Origin: Cryptomeria japonica
Taxonomy: Eukaryota; Streptophyta; Pinopsida; Cupressales; Cupressaceae
DNA: 64,000 bases
Assembly: GCF_030272615.1 (NCBI RefSeq)
Contig: NC_081411.1
Coordinates: 207,704,744 to 207,768,743 of the forward strand
Direction of reading: 5' to 3'
The translations under genes and the position numbers were made by a program. Positions 36,005-50,200 of the stretch are shown piece after piece (the first letter of the stretch is position 1; each line of letters opens with the position of its first letter). The notes beneath the pieces are model-generated. The model saw nothing but the letters and a program-made list of their open reading frames with translations, was not told where the DNA came from and did no database searches.

Positions 36005-36123
36005 ACTATAGACATCATTTTGGAGCAAATTTTGGCAATGTTTCTTTGTGATGTGGGATATATGATACTATAACTTATGTACTTTGTTTTGAATATCAAT
36101 AAAAAAACATATAATTACCAACA
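36005..36123 (+). repeat. Second copy of LINE C 3' end
   Basis: ACATCATTTTGGAGCAAATT, GGCAATGTTTCTTTGTGATG and AATAAAAAAACATATAA repeat the sequence at 33990-34095 almost exactly. The right arm of the inverted repeat lies between the two copies. Confidence 0.85.
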
Positions 36124-37139
36124 AAAAAAACATGATTAAAAAATTTATGATTTTCAAAAAGTATTAAAAAATAGAATGATTTCAAAAAGATATATAAAAT
36201 ACAATTATAAATCATGCATATAATAATTAGGTTTTTTTTAATAAAAATGTTTTTATTTAATTTTTCATTTTATTCAATTTAAATTGAATCAAATCCCTAT
36301 AAGTGGTTTTATTATTATTTATCTTTTGAGATTAAAAAGAAAAAAAAATTGTCCATAAATCATTATTGTAAAACAAAAAAAGTAGCTCTGCTCTGAAGTC
36401 AGGGAAAATGCAAATTAATAAAAGCACATAGTCGGTAGGCCCTCTGAATAAGTATATTTGAGGGATCCATGCTTGGAAGCAAACTTATGGGTCGCAAGGG
36501 TTCTTTAATTTTTTAGCTCCCCCTTGACATGGCTCAAATCCTCAATGGCAATCAAGTTTCCCATAGAATAAGAAAATACATAGAGATCTTCTGAATTCTT
36601 AGGGGGGATATAGACCCCAATTGGTTTTCGAGAATGGATCTTGGGTAGACAAATGCAGAGTGGAGACAACACAAAAAACCCTGCCTAACACGATGCCTTG
36701 GCCTGCAACTAATGAATGGCAAACAATCAATTCGAAAAGAACCAAGAAACTGGAAAGATAGGAAAAGCTTTACCCAAACCAAGCATACAATCCCTAGCTA
36801 AAGAAAGGATTTCTTCAACCCGTTCCATGATATATGGACCATAGGCTTTACCCAACAACAAATAAGAGGGTTGGCCCTAACATATCTAATGCATCCTTCC
36901 AAAAGCAAGATGATTTTGAAATAAATAGTAAGGCTACTCGGCCGATTCAATGAATTAATAAAAATAACCGCAAAAATACCAGAAATGGATTTAGGGCCTT
37001 TCCAAACCCTAATTCACATTCTCAGAGAAAGTTAAATTCCCGGCAAGATCAGAAGGGAGATTGCAAGGCATTCATAATTCATAACAATATTGTTGAGTCT
37101 CAATGAGAGCATTGTCACAAATTTGGATTATTTGCAAAA
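36124..37139. other. Probable LINE 5' leader, no clear gene
   Basis: The first 270 bases are AT-rich. From about 36390 the composition is more balanced (GGGGGGATATAGACCCC near 36601), leading into the LINE frames from 37149. I infer that this is the 5' untranslated part of that LINE. The true 5' end was not found. Confidence 0.35.
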
Positions 37140-37148
37140 TGGAGGGGT

Positions 37149-38236
37149 TTGAGTCAATCAAGCAAGAATATTGTGAATTGGTGGAATAGTGCATTCCCCA
37201 ACCAGGTAAGCATCTCTATCCTTCCAGAAGATTTTCTTTATATTACCTGCAATAATGAGGCATTGAAAAAAAAACTTCTATCAAGATATCTAATCATCTT
37301 TAAAGGTTATAATTTTTCAGTTTTTTTATTGACATAAAAATTTTGATCGAAAAACTATCCAATTTAAAAACACTCCCAGATAGGTAAGAATCTCTTATCA
37401 TCTTGTAGAATTAGTACATTTTAAAGCCCTAGTAGAAATTGGTAATACTTTGGGTTCGTTTATAGGTATAGAAGGGGATTATCTGAATTGTACACAAGTA
37501 AAAATATTGGTGGATTTTGATAGAAATACAAAATCTCTGGAACCGTTGGAACTAATAACTTCTTAGGAAGCTTATCTAATAAGGGTTGAATTTCATAATG
37601 GGCTAGTATCAGATAATGTTATTACACATTTAGATACATGTGACAAATCTCATAACCCTAGTAACAAACAGGAAGTAGGTATAAATATTATTCTTAATCA
37701 AGAGGCAGGGGACTTCCAAATTGAAAATATCAACCTAGTCAAGGTAAATGACAATAAATGGGAGAAAGAAATGGAAATCATGGATACAAATAAGATGATA
37801 GATACCCCAGAAGTAAACATGGTTGAGGAAGATACAAAATCCCAACCATTTGAAGTCAGATGGTGTTGGCTCCGATGGCCCTAAAGATGCAATTAACATT
37901 ACTAATCAAGAGATAGGGGAAATTGGGATCATGGGGGAAGAGAAAATTCCCATGGATGTGGAAATATTGTATAATTTAATGGGATTGAATCAAGAGTCAG
38001 ATGTAGGATTGGACTCTAAACAAGAAGACAATATTGAAGCAGTCCAGGAAAAACAAAGGTTGATTTCAGCAATATTGAGGTTAGAGGAAGCAAAAAAGGT
38101 GGAGTCTGGAAACAGTGAACCTCTAATCCAAGAGGTGGAGACTGCTAATGGTGTTAAGTTGGGCTTAGATTTGGACTTCCGGAACAAAGAGATCGTAGAT
38201 TGTGAAAAAGCAATCAAACGTAGGGGGGATCTCTGA
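37149..38236 (+). pseudogene. LINE ORF1 (nucleic-acid-binding protein), broken
   Basis: 37149-37334 codes NIVNWWNSAFPNQVSISILP...RYLIIFKGYNFSVFLL, and later fragments read EEAYLIRVEFHNGL, GDFQIENINLVKV and, in 37823-38236, acidic Lys/Glu-rich sequence ending ERRGDL-like. This is the usual ORF1 of plant L1-type LINEs (DUF4283-like RNA-binding region with a charged tail), placed directly before the endonuclease. At least three frame changes and several stops break it. The assignment rests on position and pattern. No CCHC knuckle was seen. Confidence 0.6.
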
Positions 38237-38330
38237 ATGAACTTAGAGAGATGTCAGGAGCAACAAAAGATCAGACTAAGATCACTACTTTGTTACAAGT
38301 TGGAAAGGGGAAGGGCCTTCCCATGGAGCA

Positions 38331-41300
38331 ATGAGGGTCACATCATGGAATATTAGGGGCTTAAATTCCCCTAACAAACAACGTTTGATCAAACATTGTC
38401 TAGTCACTTTTGAGTTAGAATTAATATTATTCCAGGAAACTAAAACTAAGTTAAGATCAGAGAATTGGAATCTGTTAGGCAAAAAATTAGGAGTCTGGAA
38501 AAGTTCCTTTACAAAAACATCTGAGGCAACATTTGGTTTAGCCATCTTATGGGACCCTAGGAAGATCAACTTTGAAGAAATTATACTAAAAGTGAACTAG
38601 CAGGGGGGCTGGGTTAGAAGCATTAGTAATCTGTTAAGCTTTTTTATAATAAACATCTATGGACCTTTAAGCATACTAGGGAAAAGACCAGTTTGGGCTG
38701 AGGTGGTTGCATTCATGGCACAAGATGTAACTAGGAATTACATCCTAGGGGGAGACTTTAATGTCATTTTGAATCAAAATGAAAAGGTAGGGGGAAATCA
38801 GGCTGAAACTACTGCCCAAAAGGATTTTAGGAGGTGGGTACGAAATAATTGCCTCCTGGATATTGGTATGGCTAATGGACAAGTTACATGGAATAATAGG
38901 AGGATTGGAAATAATTTCATAGCAGAAAAATTAGATAGATTCCTTTTTAAAGAGGACCTATAGAGTTAAATAGGTCTTTAAGATCTAAAATACTTACCAC
39001 AATAGGTTCACATCATTTTCCAATATCGTTAACCATACAGGAAGAAAGTGATCCAAGGAAGTGCTCTTTCAAATTCAGAAGAATGTTGGTTCAGGATCAA
39101 AAGTTTGTGGGGTTGGTAGAGGAATGGTAGAGGGAAGAACAAATTATAGGGTCCAAAATGTACTTCTTTGTTATAAAAATGAAGAAACTAAAGCAGAAAA
39201 TACTACAATGGAATAAGGAACATTTTAAGAATATATTTTCAAAAAAAGAAGGAATTGAGGATGAGTTGGATAAGCTTAATGAAACAATCATTAAGAATGG
39301 GATGGATAACGAAAAATATTTAAAGGAGAAATAGTTATTTCATAAATATGAAGATATACTAACCGAAGAAGAGATCTTCTGGAAGCAAAAATATAGAGAA
39401 AATTGGTTATCCAATGGAGACAGAAACACAATTTTTTTTCATAACAACACTAAGCAAAGAAGGATAACAAATAGAATTCTTAGAATAAAAGGTAATAACA
39501 GAAATCTGGTTGAAGACCCAAAACAAATTGCTCAAGAGTTAGTTTCCTACTTTAAAAACATTTTAAATAATTGGGACTACTAGGATCTGAGCTCACAACA
39601 ACAATTGTTAGCCAATATACCTAAGGTTATTTCAGAAGAAGATAATAAGATGCTAACTAATAGATTCTCATTAGAAGAAATTAAAGATGTAGTTTTTCAT
39701 CTTCATTCAGAAAAAAGCTCCAAGACCATATGGGTTCACTGCAAGCTTCTTTCAAAAATGTTGGCCTGTTATAGGATTGGAATTATGGGAAGCAGTGGAA
39801 AACATGAGAAATTCAGGAAGGCTACTAAAGGAAATCAACAATACCTTCATCACATTGATTCCCAAGAAAGAGAAAGCAGAGGAATTGGACGATTTTAGAC
39901 CCATCTCTCTGTGTAATATAATTTATAAAGTTTTCTCTAAAGCCCTAGCAAATAGGATTTAAAAAACTCTGCCTTCAATCAGTTTGAAAGAACAAATAGG
40001 CTTTGTGTCGGGTAGATCCATATTAGAAGGGATTATAATAGCACAAGAAGCTATTCATTTAGTCCAGAAAAGAAAGAAACCTAGTATGCTGATAAAATTA
40101 GATATTAAAAAATCTTATGCTAAGGTGGACTGGAGATTTCTTTGTAAATGTATGGAAGTATTTGGATTTGCTAACCAATATATTAACATAATATTCAACT
40201 ACATATCCAACCCTAAAATATCTTTGTTAATAAATGGAACCTCGAAAGGTTATTTTGACATCTCCAGGGGTCTAAGGCAAGGGGATCCCTTATCCCCTTT
40301 CTTTTTTATAATTATGGCAGAGGCCTTTGGTATAGTGGTTAATACGGCTCATTCTCAAGGCAAAATCAAAGGAATCAAAATAACTAAAGGGATTGAAAAC
40401 ATAACCCATTAACATTTTGCAAATGATACGATACTTTTTGGAGTAGTTAATAAATCAAAAGCAAAGGAATTTAGATCACTAGTTAATAGATACACTAAAG
40501 GTTCTGGACAAATTGTCAATGCAACCAAATTGGAAATATTTTTTTCAAATACCAATGAAAGGATGGAACTAGATATTTATAATATTTTTGGATATAAGAA
40601 AGGTAACTTCCCCTATAAATATCTTGGTCTTCCATTGGATAAAGGAAGCAGAGGTCAAAAAGTATGGGATTCAATTGTGACAAAGATATAAAGTAGAATA
40701 GATTCATAGAAAGGCAAATAGTTGTCTAATTTGGGGTAGTTCTTAATGTTGAAATCAGTCCTAATAGCTATCCCAATGTATCAAATGTCATGTGTTCCAA
40801 TATCTCAAGCCGCAAAGGTACAATTAGAAAAAAAGATTGAGGAGGTTTTTTTGGCAAGGGGCTTCAAAGGATAAGAAATTAGCCTTAATAACGTGGGATA
40901 AGTGTGTAGACCTCAGAATGTAGGAGGCATTGGAATCAAAAACCTTAGTATGTAGAGCAGGGCCTTAGGGGCAAAATTAGAATGGAAACTATACAAAGAA
41001 TCGGATAGGAAGTGTGTCAAAATTCTAAAAAATAAAGACTTGATAGGATCGGATCCCTGCAATATCTTCAGAACAACAAATCCACCTAGGGGCTCCAGGA
41101 TTTGAAATTTCATTTTAGATTGTAGAAAATTAATCTCAGATTATATTACCTGGGATGTAGCAAATGGCAACAAAGTCAAATTTTGAAGTGACTCTTGGGG
41201 GAGTTACACAGCATTAGATAGTATCCTTACTAGTACTAACATAAAGGAAACCCTAAGGAATCTGTGGGGGGGAATATCTAAAAGATTACATTGAAATTCC

Positions 41301-42476
41301 TAGGGAGACCCAAATTTAGGTTGGAAATGGAGATCTCTAGATCAAAATCCCCTCTCTAAAGAAGAAAAGTCAGAGTTCGGGAGCATGTTAGCAGAAAGGA
41401 ATATAACTATTAAGGAAGGAGAAGACAGGTTAGTTTGGACAAGAACGAAATCAAGAGACTATAATGTCAAAGAAGGCTATGAAGAGTTGATCAAAATAGA
41501 ACGGTTGGAAAAGATAGACATCCCCCTTCATCTTTGTTGGGACAAAGTATGTTTACTAAAAGAAGGTATGTTCTTATGGGCAGCATTGTAGAAGAGAATT
41601 CTAATGGCAGAATGGTTCAAGAAAATAGGATTTGAAGGACCTTCTAGATGTGTTCTCTATGAATCAAATGAGGAAACAGTGGATCATCTCCTTCTGGGGT
41701 GTCCTTATACTTTAAAATGATGGGAATAGCTATGTAGGAAGCTACACTAGAAATCAGCTATGACCAATGATCTAATGAGTAGTATGAAAAGTTGGCCAGT
41801 CATTCAAAAGCATAGCTTGTTCAAAGATATTTGGAAGATTGCTCCCTCCATCTTAGTATGGAAAATTTGGAAGGAAAGAAACATAAGGATCTTTCAAAGC
41901 AAAGGAATGGAAACACATAATTTTTGCAATAAGATAGAGGTGTCAATAGTAGAAACAACAAATAACAAAATTAGGAATAGTAACCTGAAAGATTGTAAGT
42001 TCTCAGTTTGGGACAGCAAGATTAGGAAGGGTTGGTTTGGATTAATAGTGATTCCACATTATGGAAATGAAGGAAAAGAAAGTAAGCGGGCAAGAGAAGA
42101 ATGTAAGTGGACAAAACCAGAGTTTGGATGGTTTAAATTGAACTTTGATGGAGCATTTTTAACAGGTATAGGAAGCATCATTCATCATTGGAATGGATTT
42201 GTTTGTGCAAAATTTTCCAAACCAATGGGAAGGGTAACCAACAACATAGCGGAAATGGAAGCTTTGATTTTAGGACTAATGTGTAAGGATTTGGGAATGA
42301 AAAAGTTGGCAATAGAAAGGGATTCCCAGATTATCATCAATGCGGTAAGAACTAAACCCACTCCTAATTGGATATTAAACTCTAGGCTAGATAGAGCCAT
42401 CCAATTATTAAAGTGTTTTGATGAATACACTATAAACCATATATATAGAGAAGAAAATGTTGAGGCTGATGAATAG
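38331..42476 (+). pseudogene. LINE ORF2: endonuclease, reverse transcriptase, zf-RVT, RNase H
   Basis: Domains in order: AP endonuclease-like (38331-39030: SWNIRGLNSPNK, FQETKTK, GGDFNVILN), reverse transcriptase (39605-40860: RPISLCNIIYKVFSKALANR, FVSGRSILEG, RGLRQGDPLSPFFF, YLGLPLDKGSRG), zinc-binding zf-RVT (41385-41710: LVWTRTKSRDYNVKEGYE) and RNase H (42100-42476: WFKLNFDGAF, NNIAEMEALILGL). It copies its RNA at nicked DNA when intact. Here the RT active site reads FANDT instead of YADDT (about 40420-40434) and the endonuclease SDH motif reads SHH (about 39010), so catalytic acids are lost as well as frames broken by stops. Confidence 0.9.
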
Positions 42477-44825
42477 CTAATTTTGGAGCGGATGGTATCT
42501 TCATTGAGAGAATAGCGGGATAAAATATATAAGTTAGAAAGGGGTTTATACATTAGACTATAACTTCGAGGTCAATTCTTTTTTTAAGAGCAACCGTATA
42601 ATAGTTCAAATCTAATTAAATAAAGGAAGATAAGTTTATTAAAGGTTGTCATCATTAGGGATCGATCCATCAGCCACGTTATACCCGGTTAGTAAAGCGA
42701 GACGTGGATTGTGAAGAAAGTTAACAACTGAAGGCTATCTAATAATGATAGTGTCAGTAAGAGTTATTTTTCACATGCGTTATACCATGCAAAATGAAGT
42801 GGCTTTATCGCTCCCAACTACTATTAATTGCAAAGAATTCTCTAGATCCTCGTACTTCAATTCTTTGGGTTTGGGTGGTAGAAACAAAAATTGCAAAGAA
42901 ATGGAATCAAATCTGAGATTGATCTCAGCTAGTGATAATAGATTGATTCCATTCAGGGGAGATATTAAGTCGGAAAGATGGGGAATTATCCTGAAAGAGG
43001 TGGATGATTTCTATTTTAAATTCATTCAAGAAATACTAGGGGATGAGCGGCTAAATAATGAATTTACGTATAGGGTTTTACTGTGATATACCGATCACAT
43101 TTGTTGCTATTCTTCTCAGAATAGGAGTAGGAAAAGGGAATGTAATACAATTATGTAGGACCACCTTTAGAGAACAATTTATGGGAAATTTAGAGATAGC
43201 AGTAGGTAGTGTGGATGACACGCATTAAGGATCTCCTTTCTAGAAGATTGTGGCATTAATGTTGGTCCAAGTGGGCTTCAGAATGAGGGTAGGATTATTA
43301 TCAAGCGACCATTGTTAGTCATTAGGGATAGAGAGGCCTTTAACCAAAGTTGGGAAAGCATTGAAAGAAATGTGTATTTTCTCTTTAAATGGCTACATTT
43401 GAAGGAGGCGCCTAATGATAACTAGTGGGTGGAATGCCTAAAACTGGAAGGTTATAAGGCCTCGGAGGACATGCTAGAAATTTCGATGGAAAGGATTCAA
43501 TTTCTTTCACCTGTAATCATCAAGGCTTCCAAAAGCAAACAAAAATCTAAGGATGAAGGGAGGGCTTCTGGAAGAACTCGGTCTCCGAATGCTGGGGAGG
43601 CAGGCTCATCCACTACCGAGCCACAAGCTATGGAGTGTGACTACGTCGATCGCAGTCTACTAGAGGACTAAACTAGTCAGTTTGTTTGATATAGAAGGCT
43701 TTTTGAAAGATTTGTAGCAGTTTAAATTTTAGAGGTCATATAGTTTTTTCAGTTTGGATTCAAACATATATATACTCTCTCTTATTTAAGATGGATATTG
43801 TTAAAATACTATAAGGTTCTAAAGAAGTTGGGCTTTTATTATAAACAAACAATATATGTGTTGGCTATAGTTAGTGATAGGAATATGTTGGGTTAGATTT
43901 ACTAACTTTGGCAGGAATGGTCTTTCATCGATAAATTATCAAATTTTAGGAATTCTGTTCTCAGTAAAGATGACTATTCAAGTGGTTTCATATAGAATAT
44001 AATATACGGGAAGTTATTGGTAAATGCTCTTAGTTTCGAAAGCATATTTTAAGGTACAATTTTTTTTTGGTTTTGGTTCTACTGAATGCTTGGTTGTTTG
44101 TATAAGATGATCATATAGATAGAGGAGTAATGAATAATTATTGTTGATGCATCATTATGGTATGTAGCTAGGCATACAAGTGACTAGTTCTCGTAAATGG
44201 CTTTGTATCACAGTAGTATTTCTCTTTTCAGACATCTTAGCTTGCATAATATTATAAACCCAGTAGGGGCAACTTTTCTTTAGGATTATAGCTGGTAATA
44301 TTTCAGTTAAATTTTAATTATGTCAGAATGTTTTCTCTGTTTTAGTTAGGAAGTACAAACATAGAGCAATTGAGGCACTTCATATGTTGGTTTTTAAGGT
44401 TTACTAACTAACAAGATGACAAATTTGTGAGCTCTAGTGATTGTCAAATTTTCAAGTTAGAAGTATTGCTCAGTAAAGATGGTGTAGATTTAGAGTAAGG
44501 TCTCGACATGATCACAGATAGAGAAGGTGGTGGAGTAGCAAAAATGAAGATGAAGAAGATGTAAATTAATAGCTCAGGAGGAACTGAACCAAGGGCGCAA
44601 AGTACCAAATTAGAATCTCATCAGTGGTAGTTAGTCAATGATGTAATAAATGGTTGATGGCCAAGAATGTAATGTATAATATATTCCAAGATTGGATTCC
44701 TTGGGTGAGACTAGAGGTTTTCTTACCCTATTTGTTCTTACTAGTGCCCACACTAAATCAGGATTGTAAAACTCTTAAAATCAATAAAATTATTCAGCTA
44801 CAACCCTTTACCTAAAAAAGAAAAA
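42477..44825 (+). mobile_element. LINE 3' region with extra frames and A-rich end
   Basis: Downstream of RNase H there are two further plus-strand frames: 42745-43086 (FRGDIKSERWGIILKEVDDFYF...) and 43429-43671 (a basic stretch KASKSKQKSKDEGRASGRTR, then an acidic end). A long T-rich untranslated stretch follows, and the element appears to stop near AATAAAATTATTCAGC and the A-rich tract at about 44785-44825. A comparable extra stretch follows RNase H in LINE C. Whether these frames are a third domain of ORF2 or a separate captured gene is open. Confidence 0.5.
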
Positions 44826-45647
44826 ACTTATAAAAAATTACATATCTATTTAGAAAAAATATTTTATTTACAATATTATAAATAATAAAAAATAAAAATA
44901 AAAACTATTTAAAATAGACATTTAAAAAAAAATACAAAGAAATCCAAAAAACACCTAAAAAATCTATCATTCCTAAAAATTTGCTCCTATAACACCAATT
45001 TTTTTAAACCAATCATAATGTAGATGAATAATTTCTACAATATCTTAGAATTTAAAAAATATATAATTCTCAACTAGTATTGTGTACGATAAGTATAAAA
45101 AATATTATGTGTATTTAGTTGATTGTTGCACTAATAACTTAAGGAGGTCAAATGCTATTGGCAATCTTCGTTCGGATGTTTTCTCTTGTTAAACTACAGA
45201 CTAAAATTTATGACATTTAAAAAATTGTGCATCACAAATTCAAATCAGATTTAAAATTTTGAGAAAGAGTTGTAAATAAAATGCACAAAAGTAAAAGTTA
45301 CCTTTGCATTCACCCAAGATTTCAAGACACCAAAAATACAAAGACACCACAAATACACTTCAACCATGTTTAAATAGAGGATTTCTATTTTGAAAGAAAA
45401 AAGCATTACCTTGGATAGGATTTTGCTTTCAAAACAAAAAAAATTAACAATTTTAAATTGTAAAAATCTAATAATAATAATAAAATTAAATATTTTTTTA
45501 ATTATTATTTTTTATTAAAACTTTGCATATAAAACTTATATAATTTGATAATAATAAATGAAATTAATTGCTTTTTCTCTTTGAAAACAAAAATGCTTAA
45601 ATTTAAAAATTATAAAATTTAATTTATAAATTTTTTTAATTATTTTT
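44826..45647. other. AT-rich low-complexity DNA flanking the LTR element
   Basis: No gene. The stretch 45420-45647 (TTTAATTATTATTTTTTATT, TTTGAAAACAAAAA) resembles the sequence on the far side of the LTR element (53083-53360). The element therefore inserted into a pre-existing AT-rich tandem-like repeat. Confidence 0.5.
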
Positions 45648-46755
45648 TTATGGACTTGAAAAGCACTAAGAAGGGGGGGTGAATCAGTGACACCAAATAA
45701 AACACTACTTCAAACACTAATTGGTAGATGAACTTAACCAAGCATTTAAACAAAATACATGCTATCTAAAATGATATAACAACGTCCACAAAAAGTAAAG
45801 CATCCACCATAACACAAGTGTTTATACGTGGAAAACCCAAATAGGTAAAAACCACGGTGAGATGGAACTCACAAGTTAACTATCTGTAGTAATAGATAAC
45901 TGACTGGTTAAGGTCTACAAAGTGCTCTGTTAGGAGTGAATCTTGTTAGAGATCCCAAAGCTTGATTAGAAGCTTATACCCTGTTAAGAGTACTACCATG
46001 TTAGGAGTAACCCCGTTGGAGGATTTGAGAATCCAAACTAATGGATCACCTGGTTAGAGGATTTGTACAATGAATCTTGTTAGAGCTTACTTGGTTAGGG
46101 GATTTGATTCTGTTGTAATGATTAGGAAACAACAAGAATGGTTTGATCCATTCTGAGTAGCACAATATTTGCTTGATTAGATCCTTCTAAGTACATTCAA
46201 CACTGCTCTTCATCTTAACACTTATCGATCTTCAACAAAACCTTTCACTCTTGATGCATATGAGTATTTGCATAATCTCCTCTACAAATGATTCACTAAG
46301 ATGTCTTTAAATAGACATTCAAATCTTATGTCGGCCTAAGGAAATCAAAACACAATTTCCTAGGTGCAGTGTATCTAGACAAGTGATCAAAATTCATCAC
46401 AAAAATGACTACCAAGAAGTCGGTGATGGTAACTCATCACAAAATTAGATACCGGTTAGAACAATCAATACCAGTTGGAACAAAACATGTGAACTATTGT
46501 CCTAGAATCTTCCGCTTGATCTCCATCTTCATCTTCATCTTCATTTTGATGTCGACTTAGTGTAGCCACGAGTTGTCTCTTATGCACCTATTAGTTGACA
46601 CAAAGTACTGGTTAGAGATAACCCTTAAACATACCAGTTGATAGTGTAAACCAATTGAAGTTACACCGGTAGTCAATGTAATCATATGTGTGTGAGAGAG
46701 TGTTTCATCAATGACAACAAGTGATGAATACATTACAATCATCATCAAGCCAACA
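45648..46755 (-). repeat. 3' LTR of the pol-less element
   Basis: About 1,108 bp. Its right edge CCAACA (TGTTGG on the minus strand) abuts the polypurine tract. At the left edge the expected TGATGAACTTG is TTATGGACTTG, so the terminal base pair may be mutated. It carries ACCACGGTGAGATGGAACTC and repeated (C)TTGTTAGAG motifs. Confidence 0.88.
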
Positions 46756-47275
46756 ATCTCCCCCTTTGGCATTGATGGCAACACTTAGAAAATTTTAGAG
46801 TAATACAATACCGCTAAGTGTGCATGCACAACAAATTTACACATATACGCATACTCCCCCTTAATGCAATACTCCCCCTTAATGCATGCATAAATACAAA
46901 AAATTTAAAAACACACATACATATTTCTTCTCCCCCTTTGACAACAATGCTAAAATGAAAAGGTAAAATATATACATATATATAGAAAATATGTATCAAA
47001 GTGTTAAGCATATATTAACAACTTAAAAAAGTTCATGCATTGGCTAAACTCGTAAAAATATCATTGAATTTCTGCTTCATCTGTGATAAAGCATTTTCCC
47101 ATGATTCTAGTATGTTAGCAGTATACTCAAATATAGACATCAGCTGGGAATGGAATTCTTCCATTGAGTCTAGCATACAAGTTTTAGGAGTAGCAAGAAT
47201 AGCTTTTGCATTGGAGTAGGCTCTCTAAAGAATGTTGACCTGTAATGTGAGCAGACTCTTGAGCTCCTTTAGAGA

Positions 47276-50200
47276 TCAGAGTCTCTTAGCCTTCTCATTA
47301 TCATTCATGTCCAATCTGTCATGCAACTCATCTACAAACCAGTTAAAGGCATGAATGGAGTCCTGGAGTGGGACATATGCCTTGCATATCCTTTCCATTT
47401 CTTGCTCGGTTTCAACTTGACTCTTAGAAATGTTAGAATAAAAGAAAGAAACATTGGAGGTAAAGGCAAGATACTTTTCTCTAGATTCAATAGCTTTTCT
47501 CAACAGACTTCCACTATGAGATAGAGCCATTTTGCCACTTTCAATTTTCTTTTCCAGTTTATCTCCATATTTCTTCTTGTGGCTCTTCTCAGCAGACAAT
47601 TGAGCAGCATCTTCAAGTGATTGGATTTGATCAGATTCATCTCCAACTAACTGACCAAGTTTGCTAATGGGTGTAGGAAGATGTGCAACAGCTGTTTCCG
47701 GTAGTAAACCAGACAAAATTTCTACTGCATTCTGGATTGTCTTTGCTTCAATCCTTTGCTCTTTCAATCTCTTCTTATGCACTCTAGATTGCATAGAAGT
47801 AGCAATCTTCAACATTTTTGACACACTCAAAGTGTTCATATCAATGGGTCCTGAAATACTTAAAGAATCATCATCATCTTCAAGTAGTTTCTGCTTTGCC
47901 GGTTCAGGAGGTACACTCTTGATGATAGCTCTCTTTGTATTCTGCTTTGTTGTCTTTTTAGGTAATTGAGTGACAACTTTCTCAATAGACTCCTTTTGAG
48001 TATTTTCGATGACCGATGGAGATTGGGGTTTCTCCAATCGTTCTATTTCCGGTTCATTGTCCACTTTTAATTGAACGGTCGGTTGATCAACTAATGTAAC
48101 ATGTACTTCAGTAATTGTAGGAGGCTCCATATCTGGTGTAGTGTTGTCTCTAGATAGGTCCACTGTGTTCTAAACATCTTCATCAACAAAAATAATGAAA
48201 TCATCCTTCTTCTTGATTGGATAGACTATGTCAAGTTGAACAATCTCCTCTTCATCCATTTCTGGTAGAGGAACATCATCTGTAGTATTATCCTCATTTC
48301 TAGAGTAGACGAGTTCTTCCCTCTGTTTGATTACACAATCTATCTGATGTGTCTCAGACTCAATAACTGTCCTTTTTGCATTAAGAAGCTTCAATTTTCT
48401 CATTTTAAAATCAAAATGTATTTTGTATTGCTCAACTAAAGTACTAATACCATCCGAGCATAAATTGGGAAAATATTGTACAAATATTTCATCAATAATT
48501 TTCTTTTCCAATTGAATAGCTCCCTCCCATTTATTTTAAAGAGTATTATACAAAGAGATTGAAATATCCTTTTTCCAAGTCATGCGGAAATCTATTGTAA
48601 TGACCCAAATAAGTGATTACCTATTGAATGACTTACTTCTGCTCATCATCAATGAAAGAATCAAAATATTCTTTGACATTGTCAAACCTATTCCTTCCTA
48701 GTGTCTTCATTGTTCTCTCAAAAACTATGTCAGGTTTGTAGGTAGCCATATCAATAGGTGTAGTTGCCTTTGGAACTACCTTTACCTTATTGGATGTTTT
48801 GTCGGATGCTTTTTCCTTCTTTGGTTCTTCTTCAGAATCTATTCCCTCAGACTCTAGTTGCAAAATCAATCTTTGATTTCTTTTATTTGGTGCACTCTCC
48901 TTCTTTAAATATACTTTAGGTGTCGGTTCCTTTTTGGTTAGGACACTCTGAGTCACTCTTGTGGTCTTTATCACAGGAGATGTTTCATCGGACTTCTTTT
49001 TCTTTCCTTTCACATTAGCTATAGGTACAGTACCAGTTTTTGTTGGTACAACTTGGACTGCCACAATGTCTAATTTTGCCTGTTGTTTATCTTTAGGCGA
49101 TGCTAACAAGGTATTAGCATAGCCAACCAGTAAATCATGATTAACCTTGTAGCATATCTTCCATCTCTTCCTCACTCAGCTCAATTGCTTACATCAAGCA
49201 AAAGTCAGTGGTAACAGTGAAGACTATGTCTTTTGTAAAGTGTTTTACCACATCTTTAGGTAATCTCATTCTCATGCTCATCTTTTTTTGAAATTCATTA
49301 AAATACATATTCAAGGCAATTGAAAAGGTATTCTTCATAACCTTAATGTTGTTCTTGATCTGTGCATTGACCGGTAGGTCTTTTGACCATTCAATGTCTC
49401 CAATTCTCAGTAGGAAGTTCTGAAAATAGAAAATAACCCAACTAATAGATGACCATATTTGAACTTTTGAGTGTTGTCCTTCTTAATAGATTGGAAATTT
49501 TGAAATAATTGCCCTCTGATGGCTTCACAAAGATCATAATTTGCAATACCAACAATCATTCTATGTGATGTATGAATTGTTGCAGATGGAACACTATTAA
49601 ATATGCTGGAGTAAAATACCTGGTAGCCTATCACCATTGTTGTTAGTTTCACTGCAGGGTCTTTAATATTGTTGATAGAAAAAGCATGCTTATTAGATGT
49701 AGAACTGGTTAATTTGAAGAGAGTGTCCTTTGAAATTTGTCTTAGCACAAGAATTGCACTGGTTGAGAAATAACCAATTACAGCTTGAATAGCTTCCTTG
49801 GTTATTGTGTGAGTCATTTCTAAATACTTGTTCTCTTCGTGAACTCGACTCAAAGTGATTCTGATGTGTTCTTCCTCAAAATCTTCAAGAAAGTAGGCGG
49901 CATTATGAAAACCTTTTTCAAAAACCCTAGCAGATTTTGTTTCAATCTTTCCGTTCTTATCACAGAGTGATTTCAACTGTGTATAAATGTGTAGAGTTCC
50001 TAAATCTTCTATCTTGCAGTCTATGTAACTGGACAAGTCACCTTTGACCACAACTCCACTTCGGACTTGCGATAATGCATTATAAGACATAATTTGGTTT
50101 GCCTTTAGAGCTTCCTTAGGCTCAGCAGTGATCATCAACCTCTCTACAGACTTAGAGTAGATGCCATTCTAGATAAGCAAATTTTGAAGTGGTATACTCA

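Noticed and set aside
47661-47969. Plus-strand frames within the LTR element
   Set aside because: Shadows of the minus-strand gene; no independent support.
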